Below, one piece after another: positions 33,630-43,083 of a stretch of DNA of 64,000 nt. Location: NCBI GenBank assembly GCA_963704075.1, contig CAVPGV010000001.1, positions 1 to 64,000 on the forward strand, written 5' to 3'. Under the pieces are notes generated by a model. It had not been told where the DNA came from and ran no database searches. It saw nothing but the letters and a program-made list of their open reading frames with translations. Source of the DNA: JADKAV01 sp963704075. Its GTDB lineage: Bacteria > Actinomycetota > Actinomycetes > S36-B12 > UBA10799. Numbering within the stretch: position 1 is the first letter of the stretch; each line of letters begins with the position of its first letter. Both the position numbers and the translations under genes were made by a program.

Positions 33630-35515
33630 CGGTCACCGAACCCGAGCGCAAGAGTCGTCGGGGTGGTCACCAGGAAGCGGGTCGAGGCCCGGTCACCGTC
33701 CATGGTCCATTCCCCTTCCAGCGGTCGTGGTTGTGAAGGTCCTGACACGTTGACGGTCAGGTCGACGTTGTTGATCGTCAACTGATGTTCGACGCCTGCA
33801 CGGTATTCCAGGTTCCCGTCGGTGCCAAACGTGCCGTCCGGTAAACGGTAGGACACCGTGATGTAGCTGCTGCCACCCGGTGGGATCCAGCGGCCCACCC
33901 GCACGGCTTTGCGCCCGTCGACATCGGTGAATACCCGCTGGTCTTGCTTGATGTCGCCCGGGTTGGCCGCCAGTTTCACGTCCTGCGCGTCGTCGGGCAG
34001 CAGCACGATGTTCCAGTGGAACGCCCATCGGGTGGTGTACCCGATCCGGTCCTCGAGCGGGCTGCCACCGTCTGCCGGCGCGTTATTCGTCACTTTGGCG
34101 GTCTGCACGACTGTGGCCGAGCCGTCTGCATCGAGTTGGACGTCATGGATGAGCATGCGGGTCTGGAAGATGTCGACCTTGGAGGCGTTCTGGTTCTGGG
34201 TGTAGAACGCGATGCGGTCAGGCTCCGGGTCGGGTTGGGCGCCATCGGCCCGCGCTTCCTGCAGGACGTCGGCCAGCCGGTCGTCGGACAGGTGGACGCG
34301 GATTCCGTGGCTGGGTGCTGTGGAGAAGATCGCCCGACCGATCGACAGCGCAGAGCCTCCGTCCTGCATGCGCGCGATCATCTCGTCGAGGAGTTGCTGG
34401 TTGATCTGGTGGCGCTGTTCCTGCGCTGCCGGGTCTTCGTTGTATCCCTCGAAGAAGAGTTTGCTGATCATGTTGTCGGCATTGATCTCCCCGTAGAGGT
34501 CCGACTGGATCGGGCCGGTCGCAGCCACGGCGGCTTTTAGAGCGACGGGATCCAATGAGATGACCCCGTCCACCGGCTGGCCACCGTTGGCGACCCAGGA
34601 CCGCATCATGTCCTCGCCGGTGATCCGGTAGTCCTGGTGCAGGTTCGACCACGCGAACCCGTCCTCGGCGTTCTCCTCGGCGTAATAGGGCCCCTCGGCG
34701 ACCGGATCCCACGGCACGCGGGGGTTGCCGGGGAAGAAGTGGCTGCTCACCGCACCCTTGTCGACGACCTCCATTTTGCCCTTGTCGAACTGCAGCAGAG
34801 CTGCACTGAGGGCCGCGCCGCCACCGGCGTAGAGCTCGCCGGGGTTGTGGAACACGACCAGGTACGTCGCCGGTTGATCCTCGCCGAGCAGAGTCGGCAG
34901 GTCGGGCAGGATGTCCTCGTAGATCTGCAGACCCCGCTGGATGCCGTCGATCTGGCCCTGGGCCTCGTCCACGAAACCGCGCAGGACCGGCGAGATGTCC
35001 GCAGGCATCTGCTGCAGGGTCGCGTCCGCCTGGGACAGGTCGTCTGCGACCTCGGCGATCTGCGGCTCGATGTCCTGCAACGCGGTGACGTTGATCGCGC
35101 CGTCCTTGAAGGCGGGCTGGTCGTCACCGGTCAATCGGGCGTACACCTCGTTGGTCACGTCGGCGCCGTCGAGGACCTGCAGGGCCGCGTCCAGGAACGT
35201 GTCCGTGCCCGTGAGGTTGGTGCGGAAGTAGGGGATGACGTTCAGGGCCGACACGGGCAGCGAGGTGATGCCGCTCTGCGCTGCCCGGGTGTTGGACCGG
35301 GCCGATTCGATGGACGCGGCAGCGCCTGCGGAGTCACCGGCCGCGATCTGGTCGGTCATCGTCGCGAGCGCCGCGTTGGCCTCTCGGGCGTGCCAAGCGA
35401 GCATGCCCAGGCTCACGACGAACCAGGCCGCCAGCAGTCCGACCAGGCCAAGGACCCAGGTGCGCGGACGCCGCCAGCGGGAGCGGTGGTCGGACACCGC
35501 ACTCGAATCGCTCAC
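33626..35515 (-). CDS. DUF4012 membrane-anchored extracellular protein
   Basis: A 629-residue protein with one N-terminal transmembrane helix (about residues 18-40) and a large outside domain. NPGELYAGGGAALSAALLQF, the WDPVAEGPYYAEENAE region and GFAWSNLHQDYRITGEDMM are typical of DUF4012. Such genes are frequent in actinobacterial exopolysaccharide loci; their function is unknown. The GTG start at 35513-35515 precedes a basic cytoplasmic tail. It opens the minus-strand unit DUF4012, GH, GH, GT4, GH. Confidence 0.85.
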   Translation of the reverse strand: MSDSSAVSDHRSRWRRPRTWVLGLVGLLAAWFVVSLGMLAWHAREANAALATMTDQIAAGDSAGAAASIESARSNTRAAQSGITSLPVSALNVIPYFRTNLTGTDTFLDAALQVLDGADVTNEVYARLTGDDQPAFKDGAINVTALQDIEPQIAEVADDLSQADATLQQMPADISPVLRGFVDEAQGQIDGIQRGLQIYEDILPDLPTLLGEDQPATYLVVFHNPGELYAGGGAALSAALLQFDKGKMEVVDKGAVSSHFFPGNPRVPWDPVAEGPYYAEENAEDGFAWSNLHQDYRITGEDMMRSWVANGGQPVDGVISLDPVALKAAVAATGPIQSDLYGEINADNMISKLFFEGYNEDPAAQEQRHQINQQLLDEMIARMQDGGSALSIGRAIFSTAPSHGIRVHLSDDRLADVLQEARADGAQPDPEPDRIAFYTQNQNASKVDIFQTRMLIHDVQLDADGSATVVQTAKVTNNAPADGGSPLEDRIGYTTRWAFHWNIVLLPDDAQDVKLAANPGDIKQDQRVFTDVDGRKAVRVGRWIPPGGSSYITVSYRLPDGTFGTDGNLEYRAGVEHQLTINNVDLTVNVSGPSQPRPLEGEWTMDGDRASTRFLVTTPTTLALGFGDR

Positions 35516-35816
35516 GACACTCCGTCTCTCTTCGGGGGTCCGACGCTGCCTGCTCGACGGCGGTTCCTCGCGCACATGGCGCGCCAGAGCCTCCAGTCGG
35601 TGCTGGGACCCCTGCTCAACGGTAACTGCACGGTGCTTGGTCCGCTCTGCGCGCGGTGCGGCAGGGTGAGGCGATCGGCGTTGGCCTGGTTGGTTGGGCA
35701 GACCCCGGACCAGCACTGACCTGTGGATGACCAGTCGCTGCGGCCAGTACGCCGAATGGAAGTGCGGGTCCCATCTGCGCAGGCGGCCGCACCCCGCGAA
35801 AACCTGCCCCAGAAAC
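35516..35816. other. Intergenic region, no gene seen
   Basis: About 300 bases between the DUF4012 start and the tRNA terminator. Reading frames here lack a ribosome site and family similarity. It presumably holds the promoter of the DUF4012 unit on the minus strand; I see no clear -10/-35 pair. Confidence 0.5.
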
Positions 35817-35840
35817 ACGAAAACCTCCCCGAAGGGAGGT
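35817..35840 (-). terminator. Rho-independent terminator of tRNA-Leu
   Basis: Perfect 7-bp stem (35823-35829 with 35834-35840), CGAA-type loop, followed on the minus strand by TTTT. It lies 22 bases after the tRNA 3' end. Confidence 0.85.
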
Positions 35841-35862
35841 CTACGTCAGTGGTGTTTGTTTG

Positions 35863-35946
35863 TGCGCGAGGGGGGAGTTGAACCCCCACGCCCTTTCGGG
35901 CACACGGACCTGAACCGTGCGCGTCTGCCTGTTCCGCCACCCGCGC
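35863..35946 (-). tRNA. tRNA-Leu (anticodon CAG)
   Basis: An 84-base class II tRNA with a long variable arm. The acceptor GCGCGGG pairs with CTCGCGC. The D arm starts TGGCGGAAC and the anticodon stem-loop reads CACGG-TTCAGGT-CCGTG with CAG at 35910-35912 (complement). The T arm is GGGGGTTCAACTCCCCC. CCA is not encoded. There is a terminator just downstream. No integrase or phage gene is next to it. Confidence 0.95.
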
Positions 35947-35962
35947 GCTGTTACAGGGTACA

Positions 35963-36379
35963 TCAGGGGTCTGGACGCACATTGATGTGCATGCGCAGCG
36001 GCTCCAGCGGCAGGACCTGCGGTTCTTCGGCCAGCACCTGCGACAAGTCGTCGATCAGCGTGGCGAACGGCCGGGACTGCCGGTGCAGTTGTTGGCCGTC
36101 CGGTCCGCTGAACCATTCGAACAGCCAGACAGCGTTCGCCTCCTGCGGATCGAGGCAGACGACGAACGCCTCCGTCTCGGGTTCTGCCTCCAGCAACTCA
36201 TCGGCGTAGCGGTGCAGAGCGTCCAGCAGAGCCGGCCTGCGACCGGGTTGGGCGAGCAGGCGGACCATCAACCCCTCACGCCCGGGCAGCAGGTCCTGCA
36301 ACGGCTGGCTCACATGGTCGAGGGTATCGGTCGCGCTCAGATACCCGTTCACGCCGGACATCCCGCATCCGGCAGTCAC
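35963..36379 (-). CDS. ABM-domain protein (antibiotic biosynthesis monooxygenase-like)
   Basis: Up to 138 residues with a ferredoxin-like dimeric alpha-beta barrel. LMVRLLAQPGRRPALLDAL, ELLEAEPETEAFVVCLDP and AVWLFEWFSGPDGQQLH follow the ABM/YgiN pattern. The start is uncertain: GTG 36379, the internal ATG (MSGVNG) or a GTG at VSQPLQ are all possible. Members include quinol monooxygenases and many of unknown role. It lies alone upstream of the tRNA on the same strand. Confidence 0.75.
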   Translation of the reverse strand: MTAGCGMSGVNGYLSATDTLDHVSQPLQDLLPGREGLMVRLLAQPGRRPALLDALHRYADELLEAEPETEAFVVCLDPQEANAVWLFEWFSGPDGQQLHRQSRPFATLIDDLSQVLAEEPQVLPLEPLRMHINVRPDP

Positions 36380-36461
36380 AAGGGAAAACGGGAGTCCGAA
36401 GGCGCCCGTTCGACTCCCCGACGTGGGTGAAGGGGGTTCGCGCGAGGGCCGCCCCGCCCGG

Positions 36462-38451
36462 TTACAGACCCGTACTGGCCGGGCCGTGCCACAGATCGGC
36501 TGGCGCGAAGACGCGCAGCGTGCCCTTGCCCTTCGAGGGCAGCGAGTAGCTGCCGTTGCGCTTCGATGTCGTCGTCGCCACGGTCTTCCAGCCCTTACGG
36601 GTCTTGCGCTGCAACTGCACCTCGCTGGCTGCCTTGTTGGGCGTCACCTTGCCCGAGATGCGTGCCCCCCGCCTGGCGGTCACCGATGTGTTGATCCACT
36701 TCGACTGCGTAGGGCTCGCGGCGTTCCAGAAGCCCGGCGCGAGCAGGGTGAACTGGTAGTGGAACGACCAACGCAGATCCCGCACGGTGAACTTGTCGGG
36801 TCCATCGGCACTGGGGACGAAGCGCCGGACCGTTTGCTTGCGACCGCCCTTCTGCGTGGTCAGCTGCAGGGGGTAGCCGCCGATCCAGCCGAAGATCGGC
36901 AGTCGCAGTCCCACGTCGAGGCGCTGGCGGCTGTTGCGTGGCACGGACGTGGACTTGGTCAGCTTCCACTTCAGCGGCCGGACTGTGGCGATGGCACGCG
37001 AGGTGCCGCTGGGGCCCTGTGTGAACACTGAGAAGGCGTAACGTGCGGTGGGCTTCTTGCCCTTGACGTCCACCGTCACCAGCTGCCCGGCGCCGACGCC
37101 CTGGGCGACCCGACTTACCGGCGCCCAGCCCCTTCGGAGCCTTCTTACCCTTTTTGAACTGGACCACGTACGAGGTGCCCGCCGCAGGGGTGAAGGTCAA
37201 GGTGATGTTGCCGTTGGGATTGCCGTTCGCGGCGATGTCGGTGGGCATGCCCGGCGCCCGGCCGGCCCCGAGTTGCTCGAGCAGCGCGGCCGGATCGACC
37301 AAGCCGGATCCGAAGTCGGAATCCCTGCCGGCGGCTCCGATGTCGCGGGCGGTGGCGGAGATCTGCTGGAGCAGGGGTTCTCCGCCGGCACCGGGCGAGT
37401 AGCTCATGGCCAAGGCCGCAACCGCACTCACGTATGCGGTGGACATCGACGTGCCGGAGGACCAGGTGTAGGTGCTGGTGTTGTACGTAGACAGGATGCC
37501 CTGTCCGGGTGCGACGACACCGATGTGCGACCCGCGGTTGGAGAACGACGCCCGGTTGTTGTTGACGTCGGTCGACCCGACACCCATCACACCGGGGTAG
37601 CCGGCCGGGTACATGACCAGGCGGGCTCCTTCGTTGCCGCCGGCGGCGACCAGGGTGACCCCGGCGCCTCGGGCGTAGTCGATGGCTTCTGCCTCGACCC
37701 GGTTGGCCGAATCCGATCCGAACGACATGTTGATCACGTCGGCGCCGTTGTCGACGGCCCAGATGATGCCCCGGGCGATGTCGTCGGAGTCCCCGACCCC
37801 CTCGGAGTCCAGGACTTTGACCGGCAGGATGCGCGCATTCGGCGCGAGGCCGGCGATGCCGCTGCCGTTGGTCTTGCCGGCGATCATGCCGGCGATGAAG
37901 GTGCCGTGTCCGAACTTGTCCTTGCGGGCGCCGGGCTTACCGGTGATCGCGTCGTAACCCTTCGCGACCCTGCCCTTCAGATCCGGGTTCGAGGCCTTCA
38001 CCCCGGAGTCGACGACTGCAACGGTGATCCCGGCCCCGGTCGAACGCTGCCACAGGTCCTCGGCCTGCAGACGCGTCAAACCCCACTGCAGGTCCCGGCC
38101 GGTGTCGTCGGCGCCTACCGCCATGGCGTACCGCTTGGCCGGACGGTCCACGGCAAGCACGGTGTCGTCGGCGGTGACCTTCTCGAGCGCGGAGACGGTC
38201 GGCGCGGTGGCCACCTCGACAGTGCCTTCATCGGTGCGCACGACCGCCGACACCTCGTCGGCAGTCGGCTCCGGCTGCGTGGGAAGGTCGGGGCCCAGGG
38301 TCGGGACCTCCGGAGCATCCACAGCCTCAGGACTTGCTGGATCGACCACACCAGTCGGTGCTGGCACGTCGTCGGAGGCCATGGCAGGACTCAGGGGTGC
38401 GAACAGCATGCTCGCAGCCACGAAGCCCACGGCGAATCGGCGAGGAGTCAC
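36462..38451 (-). CDS. Secreted subtilisin-like serine protease (S8), one frameshift before the C-terminal domain
   Basis: About 660 residues. The GTG start follows GGAAGGTGG; a signal peptide ends near MASDD (residue 26). A propeptide leads to the catalytic domain with Asp148 (VAVVDSG), His182 (FGHGTFIAG), Asn273 (GGN) and Ser335 (SGTSMST). A C-terminal beta domain of about 200 residues is in another frame. The shift is at CCCC 37139-37142; removing one base gives KAPKGWAPVSRVAQG and a continuous protein. The C-terminal domain looks like an immunoglobulin/fibronectin-type module with a PSKGKGTLRVFAPA end. Role: extracellular or envelope proteolysis, target unknown. Confidence 0.87.
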
Positions 38452-38548
38452 TGGCCACCTTCCTTTGTACTCACCATAAGACGTCCGGCAGGTGGTAGCC
38501 GGTTCCCCACGGTGGCGAACGGTCGACGGCACCCGTCAGTATCGGAGT

Positions 38549-39432
38549 ATGCCCGAGTTGCCCGAGGTTCAAACGATGGCAGACGTGTTGGCTTCGCAGT
38601 TCTCCGGTCACTGGATCGCGCGGGCCGAACTGGGCAGTCTGTCGGCGCTGAAGACCTACGATCCGCCGATCTCGGCGCTGGCGGATGCGACACTGCTGGG
38701 CACCGGGCGGCGCGGCAAGTTTCTGATCATGCATCTGGCCGATGCCGACGGGATCCCCTTGGACCTGGTCATCCACCTGTCCCGTGCCGGCTGGATCCAC
38801 TGGCGCACGTCGAAGGCGCTGGCGCCGCTGCGCCCGGGCAAGGGTCCCGTCGCGCTGCGTCTGACCTGGCGCGACGATGCAGGCGACACGACCGTGCTGG
38901 ATGTCACCGAGGCCGGTACCCAGAAACGGTTGGCTGTCTACGTGGTGCGTGACCTCGCCGACGTGCCGGGACTGCAGCGGCTGGGCCCGGACGCGTTGGC
39001 GCTCTCCGAGGAGCAGCTGTCCGAGATCCTGCGTGGTGCGGGCCGGAGACAGTTGAAGACGCTGCTGCGCGAGCAGTCGATCATCGCCGGCATCGGCAAC
39101 GCCTACAGCGATGAGATCCTGCACGCAGCCAGGCTGTCGCCATATGCCCCGGCGGACACTCTCACCGACGACCAGGTGAAGGTTCTGTGGACGGCTATCG
39201 TGACGTCCTCCACGATGCGCTCGAGCGGGCCCGGGATGCCAAACTTGGTCACATCAAATCTGAGAAGCGTGCCGGGTTGCGGGTGCACGACCGCACCGGT
39301 GAGCCGTGCGACGTGTGCGGCAACACCATCGCCCAGGTGCGCCTGGCTGACAGCTCCTTCCAGTACTGTCCGACGTGCCAGACCGGGGGCAAGCCCCTGG
39401 CCGATAGAAGGATGTCGAGGTTGCTCAAGTGA
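38549..39432 (+). CDS. mutM: Fpg/MutM-family DNA glycosylase with zinc finger, one frameshift
   Basis: About 294 residues. It begins PELPEVQTMAD, with the catalytic N-terminal proline and Glu of the family. IGNAYSDEILHAARLSP carries the helix-two-turn-helix. The zinc finger CDVCGN and YCPTC is in another frame. The shift is near 39199 (ATCGTG; restoring one C gives IRDVLHDAL). The ATG has GGAG upstream. It excises oxidised purines or related lesions and is not expected to be dead, so a sequence error is likely. The sequence is diverged enough that Nei2-like activity cannot be excluded. Confidence 0.87.
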
Positions 39433-40682
39433 GTGGACTTGCCGACGTGGTCGGCGCCGACCAGGTTCTGACCGACGCAGGTGTGAAGCAGGGCTACGAG
39501 ACCGACTGGACGGGGCGCTTCCACGGGTCCTGTGAGGCGGTCGTCCGGCCTGCTGATGCCCAGGAGGTCGCCGCGGTTCTGCGATGGGCGGCGGCCAACG
39601 GCCGGGCTGTGCATGTGCAGGCCGGCAATACGGGCTTGGTCGGCGGTTCGGTGCCGGCGGCCGGAGACCGGCCCGTGATCATCTTGTCGACCACGCGGCT
39701 GCGAACACCGGCGGACGTGATCGGGCACAGCGTGCTCGCAGGCGCCGGCCTGACGCTGGGGGAGGTGCAACGGCTGGCAGCGGCACACGGCCTGGTCTAC
39801 GGAGTGGATCTCGCCGCGCGGGATTCTGCGACCATCGGCGGGACGGTCGCGACCAACGCCGGCGGCATCAGGGTGTGTCAGTACGGGATGACCCGCGATC
39901 AGGTGCAGGGGGTCGAAGCCGTCCTGATGGACGGCACGATCGTGCGGCGGATGAGCGGTCTGGCCAAGGACAACACCGGGTTCGACCTCGCAGGGCTGCT
40001 CACCGGTAGCGAGGGAACCCTGGGCGTCATCACCGCGGTCCGGCTGAAACTGCATGACCGGGCGCCGGAGTCGGTGGTGGCCGTGTTCGGAGTCGACTCG
40101 CTGGCGCAGGCACTGGAGTACGCGAACGCGCAGGGCGCAGGGTTGCAGGCCGCTGAAGTCGTGGACAGGCAGGCCTGGCGCGCTGCGAGCGGCCCGGACC
40201 TCGGTGATCATCCGTGGGCGCTTCTGATCGAGACGGACCTGGAGACCGCCGAGTTGCCCGATGAGGCGCTGGTCGCGACCGAGGGTCCGGACCGGGCGAG
40301 ACTATGGGAGTTCCGGGAGTCGCAGTCGGAGGTCGCCCAGAAGCTCGGGGTGAAGCAGAAGGTGGACATCGCTGTTCCCTTGGACCGACTCGACGAGTTC
40401 ACCGCCGCCGTGTACGCGAGCCACCCATGTTCGATCTTCGGCCACGTGGCCGACGGTTCACTGCACGTGGAACTGTTCGACGAGGGTGAGGACGACGTGC
40501 TGGACACCGTCGTGGCACTCGGGGGCGCGGTTTCCGCCGAACACGGCGTCGGCCGGGTCAAGACCCGGGCCGTGGTCAACGATCGCGGTGCGGCGACGGT
40601 GGCCGCGATGAAGTCGCTGAAGGATGCCTGGGATCCGGGCGGGGTGCTGAACCCGGGAGTCCTCTTCGCGGCGGAGGCCTGA
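39429..40682 (+). CDS. FAD-linked 2-hydroxyacid oxidase (GlcD/D-lactate dehydrogenase-like)
   Basis: A 417-residue flavoprotein of the PCMH/VAO group. The FAD domain has VQAGNTGLVGGSVP, DSATIGGTVATNAGG and TGSEGTLGVITAV. The C-terminal cap ends with AEHGVGRVK and DPGGVLNPGV. This is the order in GlcD, D-lactate and D-2-hydroxyglutarate dehydrogenases; the substrate cannot be read. The GTG start overlaps the mutM stop by 4 bases. The C-terminal cap is about 50 residues shorter than in many GlcD proteins. Confidence 0.88.
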   Translation: MSGLADVVGADQVLTDAGVKQGYETDWTGRFHGSCEAVVRPADAQEVAAVLRWAAANGRAVHVQAGNTGLVGGSVPAAGDRPVIILSTTRLRTPADVIGHSVLAGAGLTLGEVQRLAAAHGLVYGVDLAARDSATIGGTVATNAGGIRVCQYGMTRDQVQGVEAVLMDGTIVRRMSGLAKDNTGFDLAGLLTGSEGTLGVITAVRLKLHDRAPESVVAVFGVDSLAQALEYANAQGAGLQAAEVVDRQAWRAASGPDLGDHPWALLIETDLETAELPDEALVATEGPDRARLWEFRESQSEVAQKLGVKQKVDIAVPLDRLDEFTAAVYASHPCSIFGHVADGSLHVELFDEGEDDVLDTVVALGGAVSAEHGVGRVKTRAVVNDRGAATVAAMKSLKDAWDPGGVLNPGVLFAAEA

Positions 40683-41470
40683 TGCCGATCTGGCCGGACG
40701 TCCGGGTGCCGCGAGGCCCGGCGCGCACACCGCGGGTGATCGCGCACCGGGGCGCGTCCAAGGACCACCCCGAGCACACACTGGCCGCCTACGAGCGGGC
40801 GATCAACCAGGGTGCGGACCTGCTCGAGTGCGACGTGCGGCTGACCGCCGACGGTCATCTGGTGTGTGTCCATGACCGCCGCATCGATCGGACCTCCGAC
40901 GGCAGGGGTGTGGTTTCCACCAAGACGCTGGAGCAGTTGCAGAGCCGTGACTTCGGTGCGGGGACCGGCCCGGCCAGCGTCCTGCGCCTGGAGGAACTGA
41001 TCGAACTCACGCTGGACTCGACGCGTCCCGTGGGGCTTGCGATCGAGACCAAGCACCCGACCCGGTACGCCGGGCTGGTCGAGCAGCGCGTGGTCGAGAC
41101 CGTGCGGCGGTACGGGTTGCTGCGCACCCGCTTCGACCCGGAGAGCCGGGTCTACCTGATGTCGTTCTCCGAGCTCGCGCTGCGCCGGTGGCGCGAACTC
41201 GCCCCGGGGGTTCCCAGCGTGTTCCTCATGGAGCGCGTGCCACTGCGATGCCGCAAGGGCTGGCTGCCGTTCGCAGCCGATGTCGCGGGCCCCTCGATCG
41301 AGATCCTGCGCGAACATCCGGGGTACGTGCAACGGGTCCACGCTGCCGGTGGGCGGGTGTTCGTGTGGACCGTCGACGAACCCGAACAGGTGGCGTTGTG
41401 CCGGACGCTCGGGGTCGACGCCGTGATCACGAACCGTCCGGCTGTCGCCCGCGAGCACCTGGATGCCTGA
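40682..41470 (+). CDS. Glycerophosphodiester phosphodiesterase
   Basis: A 262-residue TIM-barrel enzyme. VIAHRGASKDHPEHT carries the first histidine and the HRG motif, LLECDVRLTADG the metal glutamate and aspartate, CVHD the second histidine, and VWTVDEPEQ the C-terminal tryptophan motif. It splits glycerophosphodiesters to glycerol-3-phosphate and alcohol. No signal peptide, so cytoplasmic. Its ATG overlaps the previous TGA by one base, so mutM, the oxidase and this gene form one unit. Confidence 0.92.
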   Translation: MPIWPDVRVPRGPARTPRVIAHRGASKDHPEHTLAAYERAINQGADLLECDVRLTADGHLVCVHDRRIDRTSDGRGVVSTKTLEQLQSRDFGAGTGPASVLRLEELIELTLDSTRPVGLAIETKHPTRYAGLVEQRVVETVRRYGLLRTRFDPESRVYLMSFSELALRRWRELAPGVPSVFLMERVPLRCRKGWLPFAADVAGPSIEILREHPGYVQRVHAAGGRVFVWTVDEPEQVALCRTLGVDAVITNRPAVAREHLDA

Positions 41471-41667
41471 ACTCTGGTTCAGCCGGCAGCGTAGTTACAG
41501 CGGCCTAGGGCCAGTTGCGAATATCGCAAGTCGTTCGGAATATTGCGATGATATCCGTTGGATCGGGACTTTGTTTGTAGGGTTTCGGAACAATTCGATG
41601 GTGTATTGACGACACAATCGGAGGCGTCGATGTTGAATCGCACACACCCGCGTGCTAGTTTTCAAGT
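41471..41667. promoter_or_regulatory. AT-richer intergenic island with a TTGCGA/TCGCAA palindrome
   Basis: From about 41511 to 41640 the sequence is far richer in A/T than its surroundings. It holds the palindrome TTGCGAATATCGCAA (41515-41529), a repeat of its half-site (ATTGCGAT) and an AATATTGCGATGATAT stretch. A GGAGG lies at 41619-41623, before an ATG at 41630, but that frame runs through the terminator hairpin. The layout suggests a regulated small transcript ending at 41713. Confidence 0.5.
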
Positions 41668-41713
41668 GTTCGGACGTCGCTGTCTCCCCCGTCGGTGGCG
41701 TCCGAACCTTTTT
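41668..41713 (+). terminator. Strong Rho-independent terminator
   Basis: The arms GTTCGGACG (41668-41676) and CGTCCGAAC (41699-41707) pair perfectly and extend through four more pairs, two of them G-T. CTTTTTCTT follows. It serves plus-strand transcription, about 200 bases after the GDPD stop, which is far for that gene and fits a separate short transcript. Confidence 0.85.
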
Positions 41714-41740
41714 CTTGTCCGGGCTCGCACCTGAGCGCTT

Positions 41741-42985
41741 CTACGGGCTCTGCGGATAGATCGCACCGATCAGTTCCCGGGCGATGCGTGGTCGCGACGG
41801 GCCTGCCGTCGGCGGCGGACCCCAGGTTGCTCCAGACCACGATGCTCAGTTGGGTCTGCGGGTCGTAGCCCATGAACGAGTTGTAGCCCGGCAACTCCCC
41901 CGTGTGGCCGTACATCGGGCCCAACTTGGCGAGGTTGTAGCCGTATCCAGGACTGTTCGGATCGTCCGGATTGACGGTCTCGATGCTGTCCAGGCGCTCC
42001 TGCTGTGTTCCTTCGTCGAGCAGGCTTCCATCACCCAGGGCCCTGACCCATGTGGTGAGGTCGTCCGCAGTCGAGATCATCTGTCCCGCGGCCCAGGTCC
42101 ACGACGGGTTCTCGTCGGTCACGTCGTAGGGCAAGAGCGTCCCGGCCGCTGCCTCTTCCTGCTGGGCGGGAGGAAGCGCCGGGTCGTCCATCGTCTCCAC
42201 GTTGGTGCCGAACATGTAGCCGCGCGCGAACGGGTCGGGGATCGCGGAGGTGTCGCTGGGCGGGAAGCTGCTGCCGGTCAGCCCCAGGGGCCCGTAGAAA
42301 CGGTCCTGGAACACCTGCGGCAGGGGCTTGCCGTCCAACTGCTCGAGCGATCAGTCCGAGCAGCACGGTGTTGGTGTTCGAGTAGTGGTAGCCCTCACCG
42401 GGCGGGAAGTACGCAGGGTTGCTGAAGGCGAGGTCGAGCAGGTCCTGCGGCGTCCATTCGGCCTCTGGCGTCTTGTCCAGGGATTCGTTGAGTGCCAGCG
42501 TCTCGCTGTAGTTGAACAAGCCACTGCGCATGTTCAGCAGCAGCCGGATGGGGATGTTCTCCCCGTTGGGCACCCCGTCGATGTACTGCGATACGGGGTC
42601 GTCGAGATTCAGCTTGCCTTCCTGCACCAATTGCAGGATCGCCGTCCCGGTGAATGTCTTCGTGTTCGACCCGACCCGCACGTGATCGGCGAACGTGATC
42701 GGCCGGCCACCGTCCAGTTCGGTGGTCCCGTAGAGCTCGTCGAAGTCGCCCTGCGGGCTGCGCACCTGAACCGCGACCCCCGGAGCCTGCATCTCCTCGG
42801 CCATCTGCTCGACCAGGGTCGTCAAGGCGGGGCCATCGATGGTGAGTTGTTGTCGACTCCGCCGGTGACGGGTCGCCGGCCGTGCTGTCCGAGGAACAGC
42901 CCGCCCCGACGAGCGCCAGCGCCATGATCCCTACGAGCAGAGCCGCTCGGCGGGTGGTAGGTCGTCGCTTGCCAGCCATCTTCAA
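41741..42985 (-). pseudogene. Beta-lactamase-like serine hydrolase lipoprotein (class C/DD-peptidase family), three frameshifts
   Basis: The start has a lipoprotein signal (MKMAGKRRPTTRRAALLVGI and lipobox LVGAGC). The serine hydrolase core is split over frames: VRVGSNTKTFTGTAILQLV (SxxK, here SNTK), YHYSNTNTVLLGLI (YxN), and YGHTGELPGYNSFMG (HTG) all lie in order. Shifts are at GGGG 42829-42832, near 42350 and near 41787; the corrected end is LIGAIYPQSP, stopping at 41741. All three active-site motifs are intact, so sequence errors are as likely as real decay. It would act outside the membrane on D-Ala peptides or esters. Confidence 0.75.
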
Positions 42986-43083
42986 CTCCCGCTTGTTGGA
43001 AGTCCTGACTGTAGCGGTGTTCGGCGGTCGCTGGCGTGCGAGTGTGGTGCCAAGAATGGGATTCGCGATCGGCGGGACGGTCG

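Noticed and set aside
35863..35946. tRNA-Leu as attachment site of the phage
   Set aside because: It is 19 kb from the phage genes, intact, with its own terminator, and no integrase or duplicated tRNA end is seen.
41630..41734. A 34-residue peptide gene with GGAGG before its ATG
   Set aside because: The frame passes through the terminator hairpin and T-run, and the peptide (Arg-rich, no hydrophobic pattern) has no support.
42395..42985. A separate small lipoprotein gene at the 5' end of the beta-lactamase-like gene
   Set aside because: Joining it across GGGG 42829-42832 gives a normal lipoprotein-anchored serine hydrolase start.
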